Assembly: GCF_900105925.1 (NCBI RefSeq)
Contig: NZ_LT629791.1
Coordinates: 248,001-312,000, forward strand
Length of the DNA: 64,000 bases
Direction of reading: 5' to 3'
Origin: Jiangella alkaliphila
GTDB lineage: Bacteria; Actinomycetota; Actinomycetes; Jiangellales; Jiangellaceae
The notes beneath the pieces were generated by a model. It had not been told where the DNA came from. It saw nothing but the letters and a program-made list of their open reading frames with translations, and ran no database searches. The translations under genes were made by a program, and so were the position numbers. Numbering within the stretch: position 1 is the first letter of the stretch; each line of letters begins with the position of its first letter. Shown piece by piece: positions 25,154 to 33,170 of the stretch.

Positions 25154-25516
25154 GTGGAGGAGATCGGTTCGACGGTGTGGGTGGTCGCCGACGGGTACAT
25201 CCCGCCGGGCAGCAGCGGCGACGACCCGGCGCTGGCCAGTCACGAGAGCGTCTGCATCCTCAACACCGGGCCGGCGGACGCGGCCGTCGAGCTGTGGGTG
25301 TACTTCACCGACCGCGATCCCGACGGCCCGCACGTCCTGCCCGTCCCGGCGCGGCGGGCGTTCCACCAGCAGCTCGGCGCGCTCGGCGTCCCCGCGGGCG
25401 TCGACTACAGCGTCGTCCTGCACAGTGACGTGCCGGTCGTGGTGCAGCACACGCGACTGGACTCGCGGCAGGCGGCCAACGCCCTCATGTCGACCATCGC
25501 CTACCCGGCGCGGTGA
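25154..25516 (+). CDS. sensory rhodopsin transducer family protein (ASRT-like)
   Basis: A 120-residue protein that closely follows the Anabaena sensory rhodopsin transducer family: VWVVADGYIPPG at the N-terminus, SHESVCILNTG, LPVPARRAFH and the near-invariant C-terminal VVVQHTRLDSRQAANALMST. The fold of this family is a small beta-sandwich tetramer, proposed in the literature to bind small molecules. No rhodopsin gene is present in the window. The neighbours are sugar dehydrogenases, so a sugar-binding or enzyme role is more likely than light signalling. The GTG start at 25154 follows GAGGAGG. Confidence 0.88.
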   Translation: MEEIGSTVWVVADGYIPPGSSGDDPALASHESVCILNTGPADAAVELWVYFTDRDPDGPHVLPVPARRAFHQQLGALGVPAGVDYSVVLHSDVPVVVQHTRLDSRQAANALMSTIAYPAR

Positions 25517-26466
25517 GCGCGATGCAGACGCGACGGAGCGAGCTGACCGCTCCGCGGACGTCGGCCGTCCGGTCCGTGGACCTGCCCGAGCCGGGGTACG
25601 GCGAGGTGCTGCTACGGCTGCTGGTCAGCGGTGTTTGCGCCAGCGAGGTGGCGGAGTGGACGGCGGGACCGGGCGACGGCGCCGGCGTCTTGGCGCTGGG
25701 GCACGAGCCGGTGGGCGAGGTCGTCGCCACCGGCCCCGACGTCTCGGCGGTGCGGCCGGGCGACGTCGTCACCGGCCGGGTCGACGCGTCGTTCGCCGAC
25801 CACACCATCGCCGACGCCCGCGACCTCGTCGTCGTCCCGCCCGGGCTGGAGCCGGCCGAGGCGCTCGGCGAGCCGCTCGGCTGCGTCGTCGAGGCGCTGC
25901 GCCGGACCCGGCTCGACACCGGCGACCGGGTCGCCGTCGTCGGGACCGGGTTCATGGGGCTGGTGCTGCTGCAGCTGCTCCGGCACGCGGGCACGCGCCA
26001 GGTCGTCGCGATCGACCCGCGGCCGGACGCGCGCGACCAGGCACTGATCCACGGCGCGGACGCCGTGGTGGCGCCGGGCGAGGCGGCGGGGCCCGCGTAC
26101 GCCGACGCCTTCGACGTCGTCGTCGAGGCGTCCGGCACCGCGCCGGGACTCGACCTCGCGACGACGCTGGTGCGGCCGCACGGCGTGCTGTCGATCATGG
26201 GCTACCACCAGGGCCCGCGCACCGTCGACCTGAAGACGTGGAACTTCAAGTCCATCGACGTCGTCAACGCGCACGTCCGCGACCGCGACCGGCTGCGCGA
26301 CAGCGTCCGTCGCGGCCTCGACCTGGTCGCCGCCGGCCGCATCAACGTCGGCGCCCTGATCACCCACCGCTTCGCGCTGGACGACGTCGACGCCGCCTTC
26401 ACCGCCCTGGTCGACAAGGCGCCCGGCTTCGTCAAGGCCGCCATCACCTGGCCCGAGCCAAGTTGA
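25513..26466 (+). CDS. zinc-type medium-chain alcohol/polyol dehydrogenase
   Basis: A 317-residue MDR dehydrogenase. Catalytic zinc ligands are suggested by GVCASE and LGHEPVG, and EPLGCVVEALRR is the family-typical helix. The Rossmann motif GTGFMGL is at about residues 141-147, followed by the NAD-selecting AIDPRPD. The four-Cys structural zinc lobe is missing, which makes the protein shorter than sorbitol or threonine dehydrogenases (about 340-350 residues). The GTG start overlaps the ASRT stop (GTGA), and the stop codon lies inside the left arm of the downstream inverted repeat. Its substrate is unknown. Confidence 0.87.
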   Translation: MSAMQTRRSELTAPRTSAVRSVDLPEPGYGEVLLRLLVSGVCASEVAEWTAGPGDGAGVLALGHEPVGEVVATGPDVSAVRPGDVVTGRVDASFADHTIADARDLVVVPPGLEPAEALGEPLGCVVEALRRTRLDTGDRVAVVGTGFMGLVLLQLLRHAGTRQVVAIDPRPDARDQALIHGADAVVAPGEAAGPAYADAFDVVVEASGTAPGLDLATTLVRPHGVLSIMGYHQGPRTVDLKTWNFKSIDVVNAHVRDRDRLRDSVRRGLDLVAAGRINVGALITHRFALDDVDAAFTALVDKAPGFVKAAITWPEPS

Positions 26467-26533
26467 TCTTGGAGTTGTTCGGCAATCGCAGGACGAATTG
26501 TCCGATAGATGGCCGAACAACTCCAAGATCAAC
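26462..26533. terminator. 72-bp inverted repeat between convergent genes (bidirectional terminator or palindromic element)
   Basis: The arms 26462-26483 and 26512-26533 are perfectly complementary over 22 bp, with a 28-base loop holding a small GGAC/GTCC inner hairpin. It contains the MDR gene stop and lies seven bases from the LysR gene stop, so both transcripts would form the hairpin. No T-run follows, as is usual for actinobacterial terminators. Confidence 0.8.
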
Positions 26534-26539
26534 GCGGGT

Positions 26540-27439
26540 TCAGGGTGCGGCGGCTCGGGCGGCGAACGGCTGGCCGAGGATGGCGGAGGTGAGCGCCTCG
26601 ACCGGCTCGACCGGCGACCGCGGGTTCGACAGCAGCGTGAAGTCGATGTCGCCGAGCTCGGGGAGGCCGACCGACGCGGGCAGGGCCTGGAGGTCGGCCG
26701 GGACGAGGCTGCTGGGGAAGACCGCGACGCCGATGCCGGCGCGGGCCGCGGCCAGGACGCCGTTCACCTCGAGCGTCTTGCAGGTGATCTTCCAGCTGCG
26801 CCCGGACTCCGCAAGCACCCGCAGCGCCGTCACCCGGCTGACCGACGGCGCGGTGTAGGTGATCAGCGGGATCGGCTCGTCCGGCCGGACCTGGGTGCCG
26901 GGCAGTCCGATCCAGACGAGACGGTCGCGGCGGACGACCCGGCCGACGGTCTCGTCGGGGAACTCCTTGATGAAGACGAGGTCGAGCTGGTTGGCCTCCA
27001 GCCGGCGCATCAGCGTGCGCGTCTGCGTGACCGTCAGCTCCAGGTTGATCCGCGGGTGCAGCTGCCGGAACGCCCGCAGGACGGCGGGCAGCTGGGCCAG
27101 CGCGAGGTCGTCGGCCGCGCCGAAGCGGAGCCGGCCGCGCATCGCCGTCCCGGTGAAGTAGCTGGCCGCCTCGTCGTGGACGGCGAGGATCGAGCGGGCG
27201 AAGCCGGCCATCGCCTCGCCGTTGTCGGTGAGCGTGACGACGCGGGTGTCGCGCAGCAGCAGCTGCCGGCCGGCCGCCTCCTCGAGCCGGCGGACGTGCT
27301 GGCTGACGCTCGGCTGACTGATGCCCAGCTGCTGCGCCGCCTGAGTGAAGTTCAGCGTCGACGCGACCGCCAGGAATGTCCGCAGATGCACCGGATCGAA
27401 CACGGGCCACCCCACTGTCATTGAGTTTCTTGATGACAT
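26540..27439 (-). CDS. LysR-family transcriptional regulator
   Basis: About 299 residues. The helix-turn-helix is at residues 20-65 (LRTFLAVASTLNFTQAAQQLGISQPSVSQHVRRLE) and an effector domain follows (RGRLRFGAADDLALAQLPAVLRAF, HPRINLELTV). The start is uncertain: ATG at 27439, ATG at 27421 or a GTG at 27403 next to GGGGTGG would all keep the HTH. It is divergent from the MFS exporter across a short spacer with a direct ATCGGC repeat near 27457, so it probably controls that exporter. Confidence 0.88.
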   Translation of the reverse strand: MSSRNSMTVGWPVFDPVHLRTFLAVASTLNFTQAAQQLGISQPSVSQHVRRLEEAAGRQLLLRDTRVVTLTDNGEAMAGFARSILAVHDEAASYFTGTAMRGRLRFGAADDLALAQLPAVLRAFRQLHPRINLELTVTQTRTLMRRLEANQLDLVFIKEFPDETVGRVVRRDRLVWIGLPGTQVRPDEPIPLITYTAPSVSRVTALRVLAESGRSWKITCKTLEVNGVLAAARAGIGVAVFPSSLVPADLQALPASVGLPELGDIDFTLLSNPRSPVEPVEALTSAILGQPFAARAAAP

Positions 27440-27527
27440 TTATAGCCCTTATCGGCTTCGCGAATCGGCAGTTCAGCACCTAACGTTGAACACGGTCCTG
27501 CCAACGCACCATCGAAGGAATCGCACC

Positions 27528-29039
27528 GTGAGACCGGCGCCCGTCGCCCCGCACCCATCCTCACCAGCCCACTCAGATACCCACCGCCCGCACTGGCGCG
27601 ACACGTTCGCCTCGCTGCGGGTCCGCAACTACCGTCTCTACGTCATCTCCCAGGTCCTGACCAACACGTGCGGCTGGATGCAGCGCGTGGCGCAGGACTG
27701 GCTCATCCTCAGCCTGACCGGCAACGTCGCCTGGGTCGGGCTCACCGTCACCCTCCAGCTCGCCCCGATGCTCCTGTTCGGCCTGTGGGGCGGCGTCGTC
27801 GCGGATCGGTTCGACAAGCGCAGGCTGCTGATGATCACGCAGTCGCTGTTCGCGCTGTCCGCCCTGGTCCTCGGCCTGCTGACGCTGCTCGGCGCGATCG
27901 AGCCGTGGCACGTCCTGGCCAGCGCCGCGTTCCTGGGCCTGGCGATCGTCGTCGACAACCCGACGCGGCAGGCGTTCGTCCCGGAGGTCGCCGGGCACGA
28001 GCACCTGCGCAACGCGATCAGCATCAACTCGACGGTGTTCCAGCTCGGCGCGCTGGTCGGGCCGGCGCTGGCCGCCGTCGGCATCGCACTGGTCGGCGAG
28101 GGCTGGTCGTTCGTCGTCAACGCGATGGCCGGCGTCGTCGCGGTCGTGCTGCTGGTCGCGATGCGCCCGTCGGAACTGTCGGCCGCGCCGGCGATCGCCC
28201 GTGCCCGCGGGCAGCTGCGGGCGGGGCTGCACTATGTCGGCGAGAAGCCGGTGATCCTGTGGTCGACTGTGCTGGTCGGCTTCGTCGCGATCACCGGCAT
28301 CAACCTCGCCACCGTCCTGGCCGCCTACGCCGACGACGTGTTCGGCATCGGCGCGGCCGGGTACGGCCTGCTGAACTCGTGTCTGGCCGCCGGCGCCGTG
28401 GCCGGGGCGCTGGCCTCGACCCGGCGTAAGAGCCTGCGGCTGCGCACGCTGGTGTACTCGGCCGCCGTGCTAGGCGTGCTGCAGATGACGGCCGGCGTGA
28501 TCAACTCGCTGCCGCTGTTCTGCATCGTGCTCGTCGGCGTCGGAGCGGTGTCGCTGCTGTACCTGACCGGCGGCAACACCCTGGTCCAGACGACGGTCGC
28601 GGGCACCATGCGCGGCCGGGTCATGGCGCTGTACATCCTCGTGCTGTTCGGCGCACAGGCCGGTTCCGGCACGCTGATCGGCTGGATCGCGCACGAGTTC
28701 GGCGCGCACGTCGCCATGGTCGTCAGCGGCGCCGGGCCGCTGCTGGGCGCCGTCGTCGTCGGGGCGGTGCTGGCCCGGAAGGGCCGGCTGACCACCCGGC
28801 TCATCCTGCGCGACCGGCCCGGCCGCGGCCTGCTGTACGTCGTGCCGCGCGACTCGGTGCCGCAGGCGGCGGTGTCGCTGACGCCGGGCCTGCTCAGCCG
28901 GGGTTTGCGCGGACGGTCCCGGTCCACGCACCCGGCCGAGCGACGGCGCCGGCGGCAGCCCCGCGCGGTGCCGGGCCGGGCGGCGCATCCGCGCCAGCAC
29001 ACCGAGCGCACCTGGACCCGGACCGGCCGGATGCGCTGA
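27528..29039 (+). CDS. MFS transporter, EntS/DHA3-like exporter
   Basis: A 503-residue inner-membrane protein with about 12 hydrophobic segments. It starts SLRVRNYRLYVISQVLTNTCGWMQRVAQDWLIL, the signature of the MFS_3 (enterobactin exporter-like) branch. The cytoplasmic loop GGVVADRFDKRRLLM matches the MFS motif A region. The last 70 residues are Arg-rich and hydrophilic. The GTG at 27528 follows AAGGAA. The frame is open back to 27345 but would overlap the LysR gene. Export of a small toxic or signalling compound under LysR control is likely. Confidence 0.88.
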   Translation: MRPAPVAPHPSSPAHSDTHRPHWRDTFASLRVRNYRLYVISQVLTNTCGWMQRVAQDWLILSLTGNVAWVGLTVTLQLAPMLLFGLWGGVVADRFDKRRLLMITQSLFALSALVLGLLTLLGAIEPWHVLASAAFLGLAIVVDNPTRQAFVPEVAGHEHLRNAISINSTVFQLGALVGPALAAVGIALVGEGWSFVVNAMAGVVAVVLLVAMRPSELSAAPAIARARGQLRAGLHYVGEKPVILWSTVLVGFVAITGINLATVLAAYADDVFGIGAAGYGLLNSCLAAGAVAGALASTRRKSLRLRTLVYSAAVLGVLQMTAGVINSLPLFCIVLVGVGAVSLLYLTGGNTLVQTTVAGTMRGRVMALYILVLFGAQAGSGTLIGWIAHEFGAHVAMVVSGAGPLLGAVVVGAVLARKGRLTTRLILRDRPGRGLLYVVPRDSVPQAAVSLTPGLLSRGLRGRSRSTHPAERRRRRQPRAVPGRAAHPRQHTERTWTRTGRMR

Positions 29040-29059
29040 CCCTGCGGCGACGGGGCCGG

Positions 29060-29719
29060 CTACTCGCAGCCGACCCCGTCGTCGTCGGCGTCCAGGCCGT
29101 AGATGTCCTCGCCGACGACGTCGACCGGCCCGTCCGCGTACGACGGCCCGTTGCCGCTGCCGCCGGCGCAGTCGACGTCGGAGTCGATCGGCACGCACCC
29201 GGAGTAGTTCGGGTCGCAGCCCTCGTCCGGCGGGTCGACCAGCCCGAGAGCGTCCTCCTCCGGCTCGGGCTCCGGTTCGGGTTCCGGCTCGGGTTCGGGC
29301 TCCGGGGGCGGCGGCGGTGGCTCGTACGTCCCGACCGACGTCACCTCGTCGACCGGCGTCGTGGTCACCTCGTCGCTGACGAGCTCACGGCCGGTCTCGG
29401 CGCCGTCGGTCAGCGTCACCTCGTAGGTGAGCGTCCGCACGCCCGCGACCCCGGCCGTCGTGACGGCGGACGTGCCCACGTCCATCGTGTCGTCCTCGAC
29501 GGTGACCCGCTCGAACGGGACCGCCTCGGTCTGCGTCACCGTCTCGACCGTCACCACCGGCGTCGGAGTCGGCGACGGCGTCGAGCTCGCCGTCGTCGGT
29601 TCGGCCGCGACCGGCGCGGCCCGCGCTCCGTCGTCGCCGGAGCCGCACGCGGCCACCGTCAACGCGAGCGGAACAAGAACGAGAACGCCTGTACGCAGGC
29701 GCGTTCCACCGAAACCCAT
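29060..29719 (-). CDS. G5-domain lipoprotein with Excalibur-type C-terminus
   Basis: A 219-residue exported lipoprotein. The signal peptide ends in a lipobox (LTVAAC, Cys near residue 25). A Ser/Thr/Pro linker leads to a G5 domain (about residues 55-130, VTVETVTQTEAVPFERVTVED), then a low-complexity Pro-Glu repeat (PPPPPPEPEPEPEPEP). The C-terminus, GCDPNYSGCVPIDSDVDCAG and GEDIYGLDADDDGVGCE, matches Cys-rich, Asp-rich nuclease-associated/Excalibur-like domains. A calcium-binding envelope function is inferred. Confidence 0.85.
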   Translation of the reverse strand: MGFGGTRLRTGVLVLVPLALTVAACGSGDDGARAAPVAAEPTTASSTPSPTPTPVVTVETVTQTEAVPFERVTVEDDTMDVGTSAVTTAGVAGVRTLTYEVTLTDGAETGRELVSDEVTTTPVDEVTSVGTYEPPPPPPEPEPEPEPEPEPEPEEDALGLVDPPDEGCDPNYSGCVPIDSDVDCAGGSGNGPSYADGPVDVVGEDIYGLDADDDGVGCE

Positions 29720-29790
29720 GGCCCCCCGGCCCCCTGCCCTGTATGGGAAGCGGCGAGGCTATCCCCGCTCCGTGACCCCGTCAACAGCCG

Positions 29791-30168
29791 TCACGTGGCG
29801 AGCGTCGCCACGATCGCGACGGCGGGCGGCAACGCCTGACCGACGGCGCCCTGCCAGAGCCGCCGGTCGGAGACGAACAGGACGATCCCCGCCAGCACCA
29901 TCGCGGCGCAGCCGAAGACCACCAGCGTCTTCCCGACGGCGTCCTCGTCCACCGCCCACACTCCGACGCCGATCAGCACGCCGGCCGCGAGGGCCAGATT
30001 GTAGAAGCCCTGATTGAAGGCCCACACCCGCACACCGGCCGCATGGCCGGGATCGCGGACGAACGCCCGCTGCACGGACGGCCGGTCGAACAGGATGCTC
30101 TCCATCACGAACGCCGCGAGGTGGAAGAGGCCGGCCACCACCGCGAAGACCCACGCGACCACCGTCAT
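29791..30168 (-). CDS. DUF1304 family membrane protein
   Basis: A 125-residue integral membrane protein with four predicted helices: VVAWVFAVVAGLFHLAAFVMES at the N-terminus, FNQGFYNLALAAGVLIGVGVW, LVVFGCAAMVLAGIVLFVS and a C-terminal PPAVAIVATLAT. FNQGFYNLALA is the characteristic block of DUF1304. The function of the family is not known. It is flanked on the upstream side by a hairpin that separates it from the next gene. Confidence 0.85.
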   Translation of the reverse strand: MTVVAWVFAVVAGLFHLAAFVMESILFDRPSVQRAFVRDPGHAAGVRVWAFNQGFYNLALAAGVLIGVGVWAVDEDAVGKTLVVFGCAAMVLAGIVLFVSDRRLWQGAVGQALPPAVAIVATLAT

Positions 30169-30205
30169 GGCCGAAGTATGGCGGCGCCGGCGTCAACAGC
30201 AAGGC

Positions 30206-30239
30206 GCCGGGCCGGTGTGACCCTCGGCACCGGCCCGGC
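30206..30239 (-). terminator. hairpin terminator
   Basis: Twelve-bp perfect stem (30206-30217 with 30228-30239) and a 10-base loop, 24 bases beyond the stop of the gene at 30263-30586. It probably ends that leftward transcript. Confidence 0.7.
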
Positions 30240-30262
30240 ATGCATCGATCGGCGGTCAGGCG

Positions 30263-30586
30263 TCAGCGGCCGACCGCCTTCTCCAGTTGCTTCTTCGTCA
30301 TCTTCGAGCGCCCCTTGACGCCCTTCTCCTTGGCCTCGTTGTAGAGCTGCGCCTTCGTCCGGCCGCCCGGGCCCTTGCCGGAGCGCAGTCCCCCACGCCG
30401 GCCGGAGGAGATGTCGTCGGTGGACGAGCGGCTCTTCTGGCGCGCCTCGCCGGACCTCGCCCGCTCCTTGTTGACGGTGCGCGCGGCGATCTCCTCGGCG
30501 CGATCCTCGCCGTAGTCGCGGTCCTCCAAGCCCTCCTTGATGTGCTCGTACTGCCGCTCCCGCTTGTCACTCCACTGTCTCGGCAT
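30263..30586 (-). CDS. Rho-N/SAP-like basic protein (often annotated plasmid stabilization protein)
   Basis: A 107-residue, highly charged, cytoplasmic protein. The N-terminal part, MPRQWSDKRERQYEHIKEG and RAEEIAARTVNKERARSGE, is conserved across actinobacteria. The C-terminal RTKAQLYNEAKEKGVKGRSK with MTKKQLEKAVGR resembles a Rho-N/SAP helix-extended-loop-helix nucleic-acid binding fold. The start is fixed by a full anti-16S match (GGAGGTGATC) four bases before the ATG at 30586. The name plasmid stabilization is historical and no toxin partner is seen. Confidence 0.82.
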   Translation of the reverse strand: MPRQWSDKRERQYEHIKEGLEDRDYGEDRAEEIAARTVNKERARSGEARQKSRSSTDDISSGRRGGLRSGKGPGGRTKAQLYNEAKEKGVKGRSKMTKKQLEKAVGR

Positions 30587-30676
30587 CCAGATCACCTCCG
30601 TCACAGGGCCCGTACCCGCCCCCGCCGAAACCATCCGCCGTCGTTTGCCAGCGGGACCGCCGGGTAGGTGACGACG

Positions 30677-31771
30677 ATGCGACTGGACACTCTCACCGGC
30701 ATCCTCGACCATCCCGGACCGTTCGCCAGCGCGCTGCTGGACGTCAGCCGCACGACGGAGGACGCACGCCAGCGGCTGGAGCTGCGCGGCCGGGCCGCCC
30801 GGACGGAGCTGGCGGCGTCAGGCGCGCCTGACGCCGTCGCGGAGGAGGTGGTCGGGCGGTTGCTGGAGCCGTCCGGACGGCCGGGCGAAACGGCCCGGCT
30901 CGTGGTGGCGGGGCGGGACGGCGTGCTGGTGGACGAGCTGCTCCCGGGCTGGGCCGGGCGAGAGGCGCTGACGTGGGGCCCGCTGCCCGACGCGACGGGA
31001 TGGCTGGCCTACCAGGAGACGGCGGTCCCGGTGCTCGTCGTGCTGGCCGACCAGGCCGGCGCCGACCTGCTGCACTGCGCCGCCTGGGGCCGCGCGGCCG
31101 TCATCGTCCACACCGTCGACGGCGGCAGCGAGCTGCCGGCCAAGGTCTCCGACGGAGGCATGGACCGCGCCGACCCGCAGGGCCGGACCGACGAGCTGTG
31201 GCGGTTCAACGCCCGCGCGGTGGTCGCCGAGGTGGAACGGCTGGCCGGGTCGGAGCCCCCGCTGATCGTGCTCGCCGGCGACCCGCGCGCCCGTCACGAC
31301 GTCCGCACCGGCCTGCCGCCGCAGATCGCCGAGCGGGTGGTCGAGGTCGAGCGCGGCAGCCGCGCCGACGGCGCCGCCACCGACGCGTTCGTCGCGGAGG
31401 TCGACGCCGCGGTGGAGCGGGCGGTGGACGAGCGGCACCGGCGCGCGGCGGCCCGGTTGGAGGAGCACCTCGGCCGGCAGTACGCCGTCGCCGTCGGGCT
31501 CGCCGACGTGCTGGACATGACCGTCCAGGCCGGCGTCGACACCGTCGTCCTCGACGAGGAGCGGACGGCCGGCCGCTCGGTGCGCCCGGCCGATCACCCG
31601 TTCCTGCCGTTGCCGGACGGCGTGCGCGCGGCGCCCGCGGTCCGGTCCGACCTGCTGGTGCTCGCCGCGGCCGCGGCCACCGGCGCCGAGGCCGTCTTCA
31701 CCGCGCCGTCGCTGCTGCCCGACGACGGCGTCGCCGCCCTGCTGCGGTGGGACCGGCCGGCGCCGGGATGA
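30677..31771 (+). CDS. Rv2629-like baeRF family protein (Balon-type ribosome hibernation factor candidate)
   Basis: A 364-residue protein resembling Mycobacterium Rv2629, a bacterial relative of archaeal/eukaryotic release factor eRF1 in the same group as Balon, which occupies the ribosomal A site in dormant cells. Visible features: LTGILDHPGPFASALLDVSRTTEDA at the N-terminus, a central VHTVDGGSELPAKVSDGGMDR, a nucleotide/RNA-fold block LIVLAGDPRARHDVRTGLP, and an eL30-like C-terminal domain (TVVLDEERTAG and SDLLVLAAAAATGAEAVF). The ATG at 30677 is chosen because GGTAGGTG lies eight bases upstream; a GTG at 30668 is inside that ribosome-binding site. Confidence 0.78.
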   Translation: MRLDTLTGILDHPGPFASALLDVSRTTEDARQRLELRGRAARTELAASGAPDAVAEEVVGRLLEPSGRPGETARLVVAGRDGVLVDELLPGWAGREALTWGPLPDATGWLAYQETAVPVLVVLADQAGADLLHCAAWGRAAVIVHTVDGGSELPAKVSDGGMDRADPQGRTDELWRFNARAVVAEVERLAGSEPPLIVLAGDPRARHDVRTGLPPQIAERVVEVERGSRADGAATDAFVAEVDAAVERAVDERHRRAAARLEEHLGRQYAVAVGLADVLDMTVQAGVDTVVLDEERTAGRSVRPADHPFLPLPDGVRAAPAVRSDLLVLAAAAATGAEAVFTAPSLLPDDGVAALLRWDRPAPG

Positions 31772-31779
31772 GCCGGGGC

Positions 31780-32457
31780 TCAGCCGACGTCGGCCGGCCG
31801 CGAGGCGACGATCTGCTCGGCCCGCTCGCCGAGCGTGACGCCGTGATCGCGGGCGCTGTTGCGCAGCAGCGCGAACGCCTGGCCGGCGTCGAGGCCGTGC
31901 CGCTCCATCAGCACGCCCTGCGCCTGCCCGATGGCATGCCGCGTGTTCATGGCCCGGCGCAGCCCGGACTCGCGCTGGGCCGACACCAGCGCGACGGACG
32001 CGTGCTGGGCGTAGAACCGGGTCAGCTCCGCCCGCTCGGCGGCGAACGCGCCCACCTTCGCCGAGTAGACACTCAGCGCGCCCAGCGACGACCGGCTGGT
32101 GCCGAGCGAGAGCGACAGCACGCTGCGGAAGCCCAGCTCACAGACCGGACGGCCCCAGCTGCTCCAGCGCGAATCGGCCGCGGTGTCGTCGACCACGACG
32201 GCGTCGCGCGCGGACATCGCCTGGAGACCCGGGCCCTCGGCGCACTCGAGTTGCACTCTGTCGGCCCGCTCGGCCGCCGGGCTGGTCGCCGACAGCACCG
32301 CCGGCCGGCTGCCCCGGCGGAGCATGACGGCCACGCCGTCGCCGCCGGTGAGCTCCTGCGCGTACTGCAGGACGCTCTGTACCGTGCTCTCGACGTCGGG
32401 CTCGCGGTGCAGGCCAGCAGCCGCTTCGGCGAGATCGGACGTGGGATTGGGGTCCAT
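31780..32457 (-). CDS. GAF-ANTAR regulator 1
   Basis: A 225-residue protein. A GAF sensor domain (about 25-155, VQSVLQYAQELTGGDGVAVM) leads into a C-terminal ANTAR RNA-binding domain (NTRHAIGQAQGVLMERHGLD, AFALLRNSARDHGVTLGERA). ANTAR proteins act by binding paired hairpins in nascent mRNA to prevent termination. The start at 32457 is preferred, with a GTG at 32469 as alternative. It is divergent from the TetR gene and convergent with the Rv2629-like gene, eight bases apart. Confidence 0.88.
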   Translation of the reverse strand: MDPNPTSDLAEAAAGLHREPDVESTVQSVLQYAQELTGGDGVAVMLRRGSRPAVLSATSPAAERADRVQLECAEGPGLQAMSARDAVVVDDTAADSRWSSWGRPVCELGFRSVLSLSLGTSRSSLGALSVYSAKVGAFAAERAELTRFYAQHASVALVSAQRESGLRRAMNTRHAIGQAQGVLMERHGLDAGQAFALLRNSARDHGVTLGERAEQIVASRPADVG

Positions 32458-32507
32458 GGCTTCGCTCACCTTCTGCCAGGGGGCACGAGGCTCCACCACC
32501 GACGAAC

Positions 32508-32521
32508 AGACAGTTCTGTCT
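32508..32521. promoter_or_regulatory. TetR-type operator candidate
   Basis: Perfect inverted repeat AGACAG-TT-CTGTCT in the 107-bp spacer between GAF-ANTAR 1 and the TetR gene. TetR/AcrR regulators commonly bind such 6-2-6 palindromes next to their own gene. Confidence 0.65.
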
Positions 32522-32564
32522 ACCGTGCGACACCGATTGCTGTCAACGGGTATGGTGGAGCGTC

Positions 32565-33146
32565 ATGCAGGCTCCGGACACACTCGGCGCCTCGCCGACC
32601 GCGCGAGAGCGCATCCTGGCGACCAGTTATCGGCTGTTCGCCAGGCGAGGTGTGCTGGGCGTGGGCGTCGACGAGGTCATCGAACGCTCCCATGTCGCCA
32701 AGGCCACCTTCTACAAACACTTCCCGTCGAAGAACGACCTGGTCCTGGCGTTTCTCGACCGGCGGGAACGCGAGTGGACCATCGGCCTGGTCGAGACCGA
32801 GTCGCAGAAGCGCGGCGACACCCCCGAGGAGCAACTGCTCGCCATCTTCGACGTGTTCGACGAGTGGTTCCGCGGCGACGACTTCGACGGCATCGCCTTC
32901 ATCACCGTGCTGCTCGAGATGGGCAAGTCGCACCCGCTGGGCCAGGCCAGCATCCAGCACCTGGCCAACCTGCGCGGCATCGTCAGCCACCGGGCCGGCG
33001 AGGCCGGGCTGCGCGACCCGGACGAGTTCGCCCGGTCGTGGCAGATCCTCATGAAGGGCTCCATCATCGCCGCGCTCGAGGGCGACGTCGACGCCGCCCG
33101 CCGGGCCAGGGCGATGGCGGCCAGCCTGATCGAACAGTTCCGCTGA
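32565..33146 (+). CDS. TetR/AcrR-family transcriptional regulator
   Basis: A 193-residue repressor. The N-terminal HTH is standard (ARERILATSYRLFARRGVLG, then KATFYKHFPSKNDLVLAFL at about residues 45-64), followed by a helical ligand domain of unknown specificity. GGTGGAG four bases upstream supports the ATG at 32565. The neighbours on both sides are GAF-ANTAR proteins, and the palindrome 44 bases upstream probably mediates autoregulation and control of the divergent gene. Confidence 0.9.
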   Translation: MQAPDTLGASPTARERILATSYRLFARRGVLGVGVDEVIERSHVAKATFYKHFPSKNDLVLAFLDRREREWTIGLVETESQKRGDTPEEQLLAIFDVFDEWFRGDDFDGIAFITVLLEMGKSHPLGQASIQHLANLRGIVSHRAGEAGLRDPDEFARSWQILMKGSIIAALEGDVDAARRARAMAASLIEQFR

Positions 33147-33170
33147 CCATCGCCACGGGGGGCGACCACC

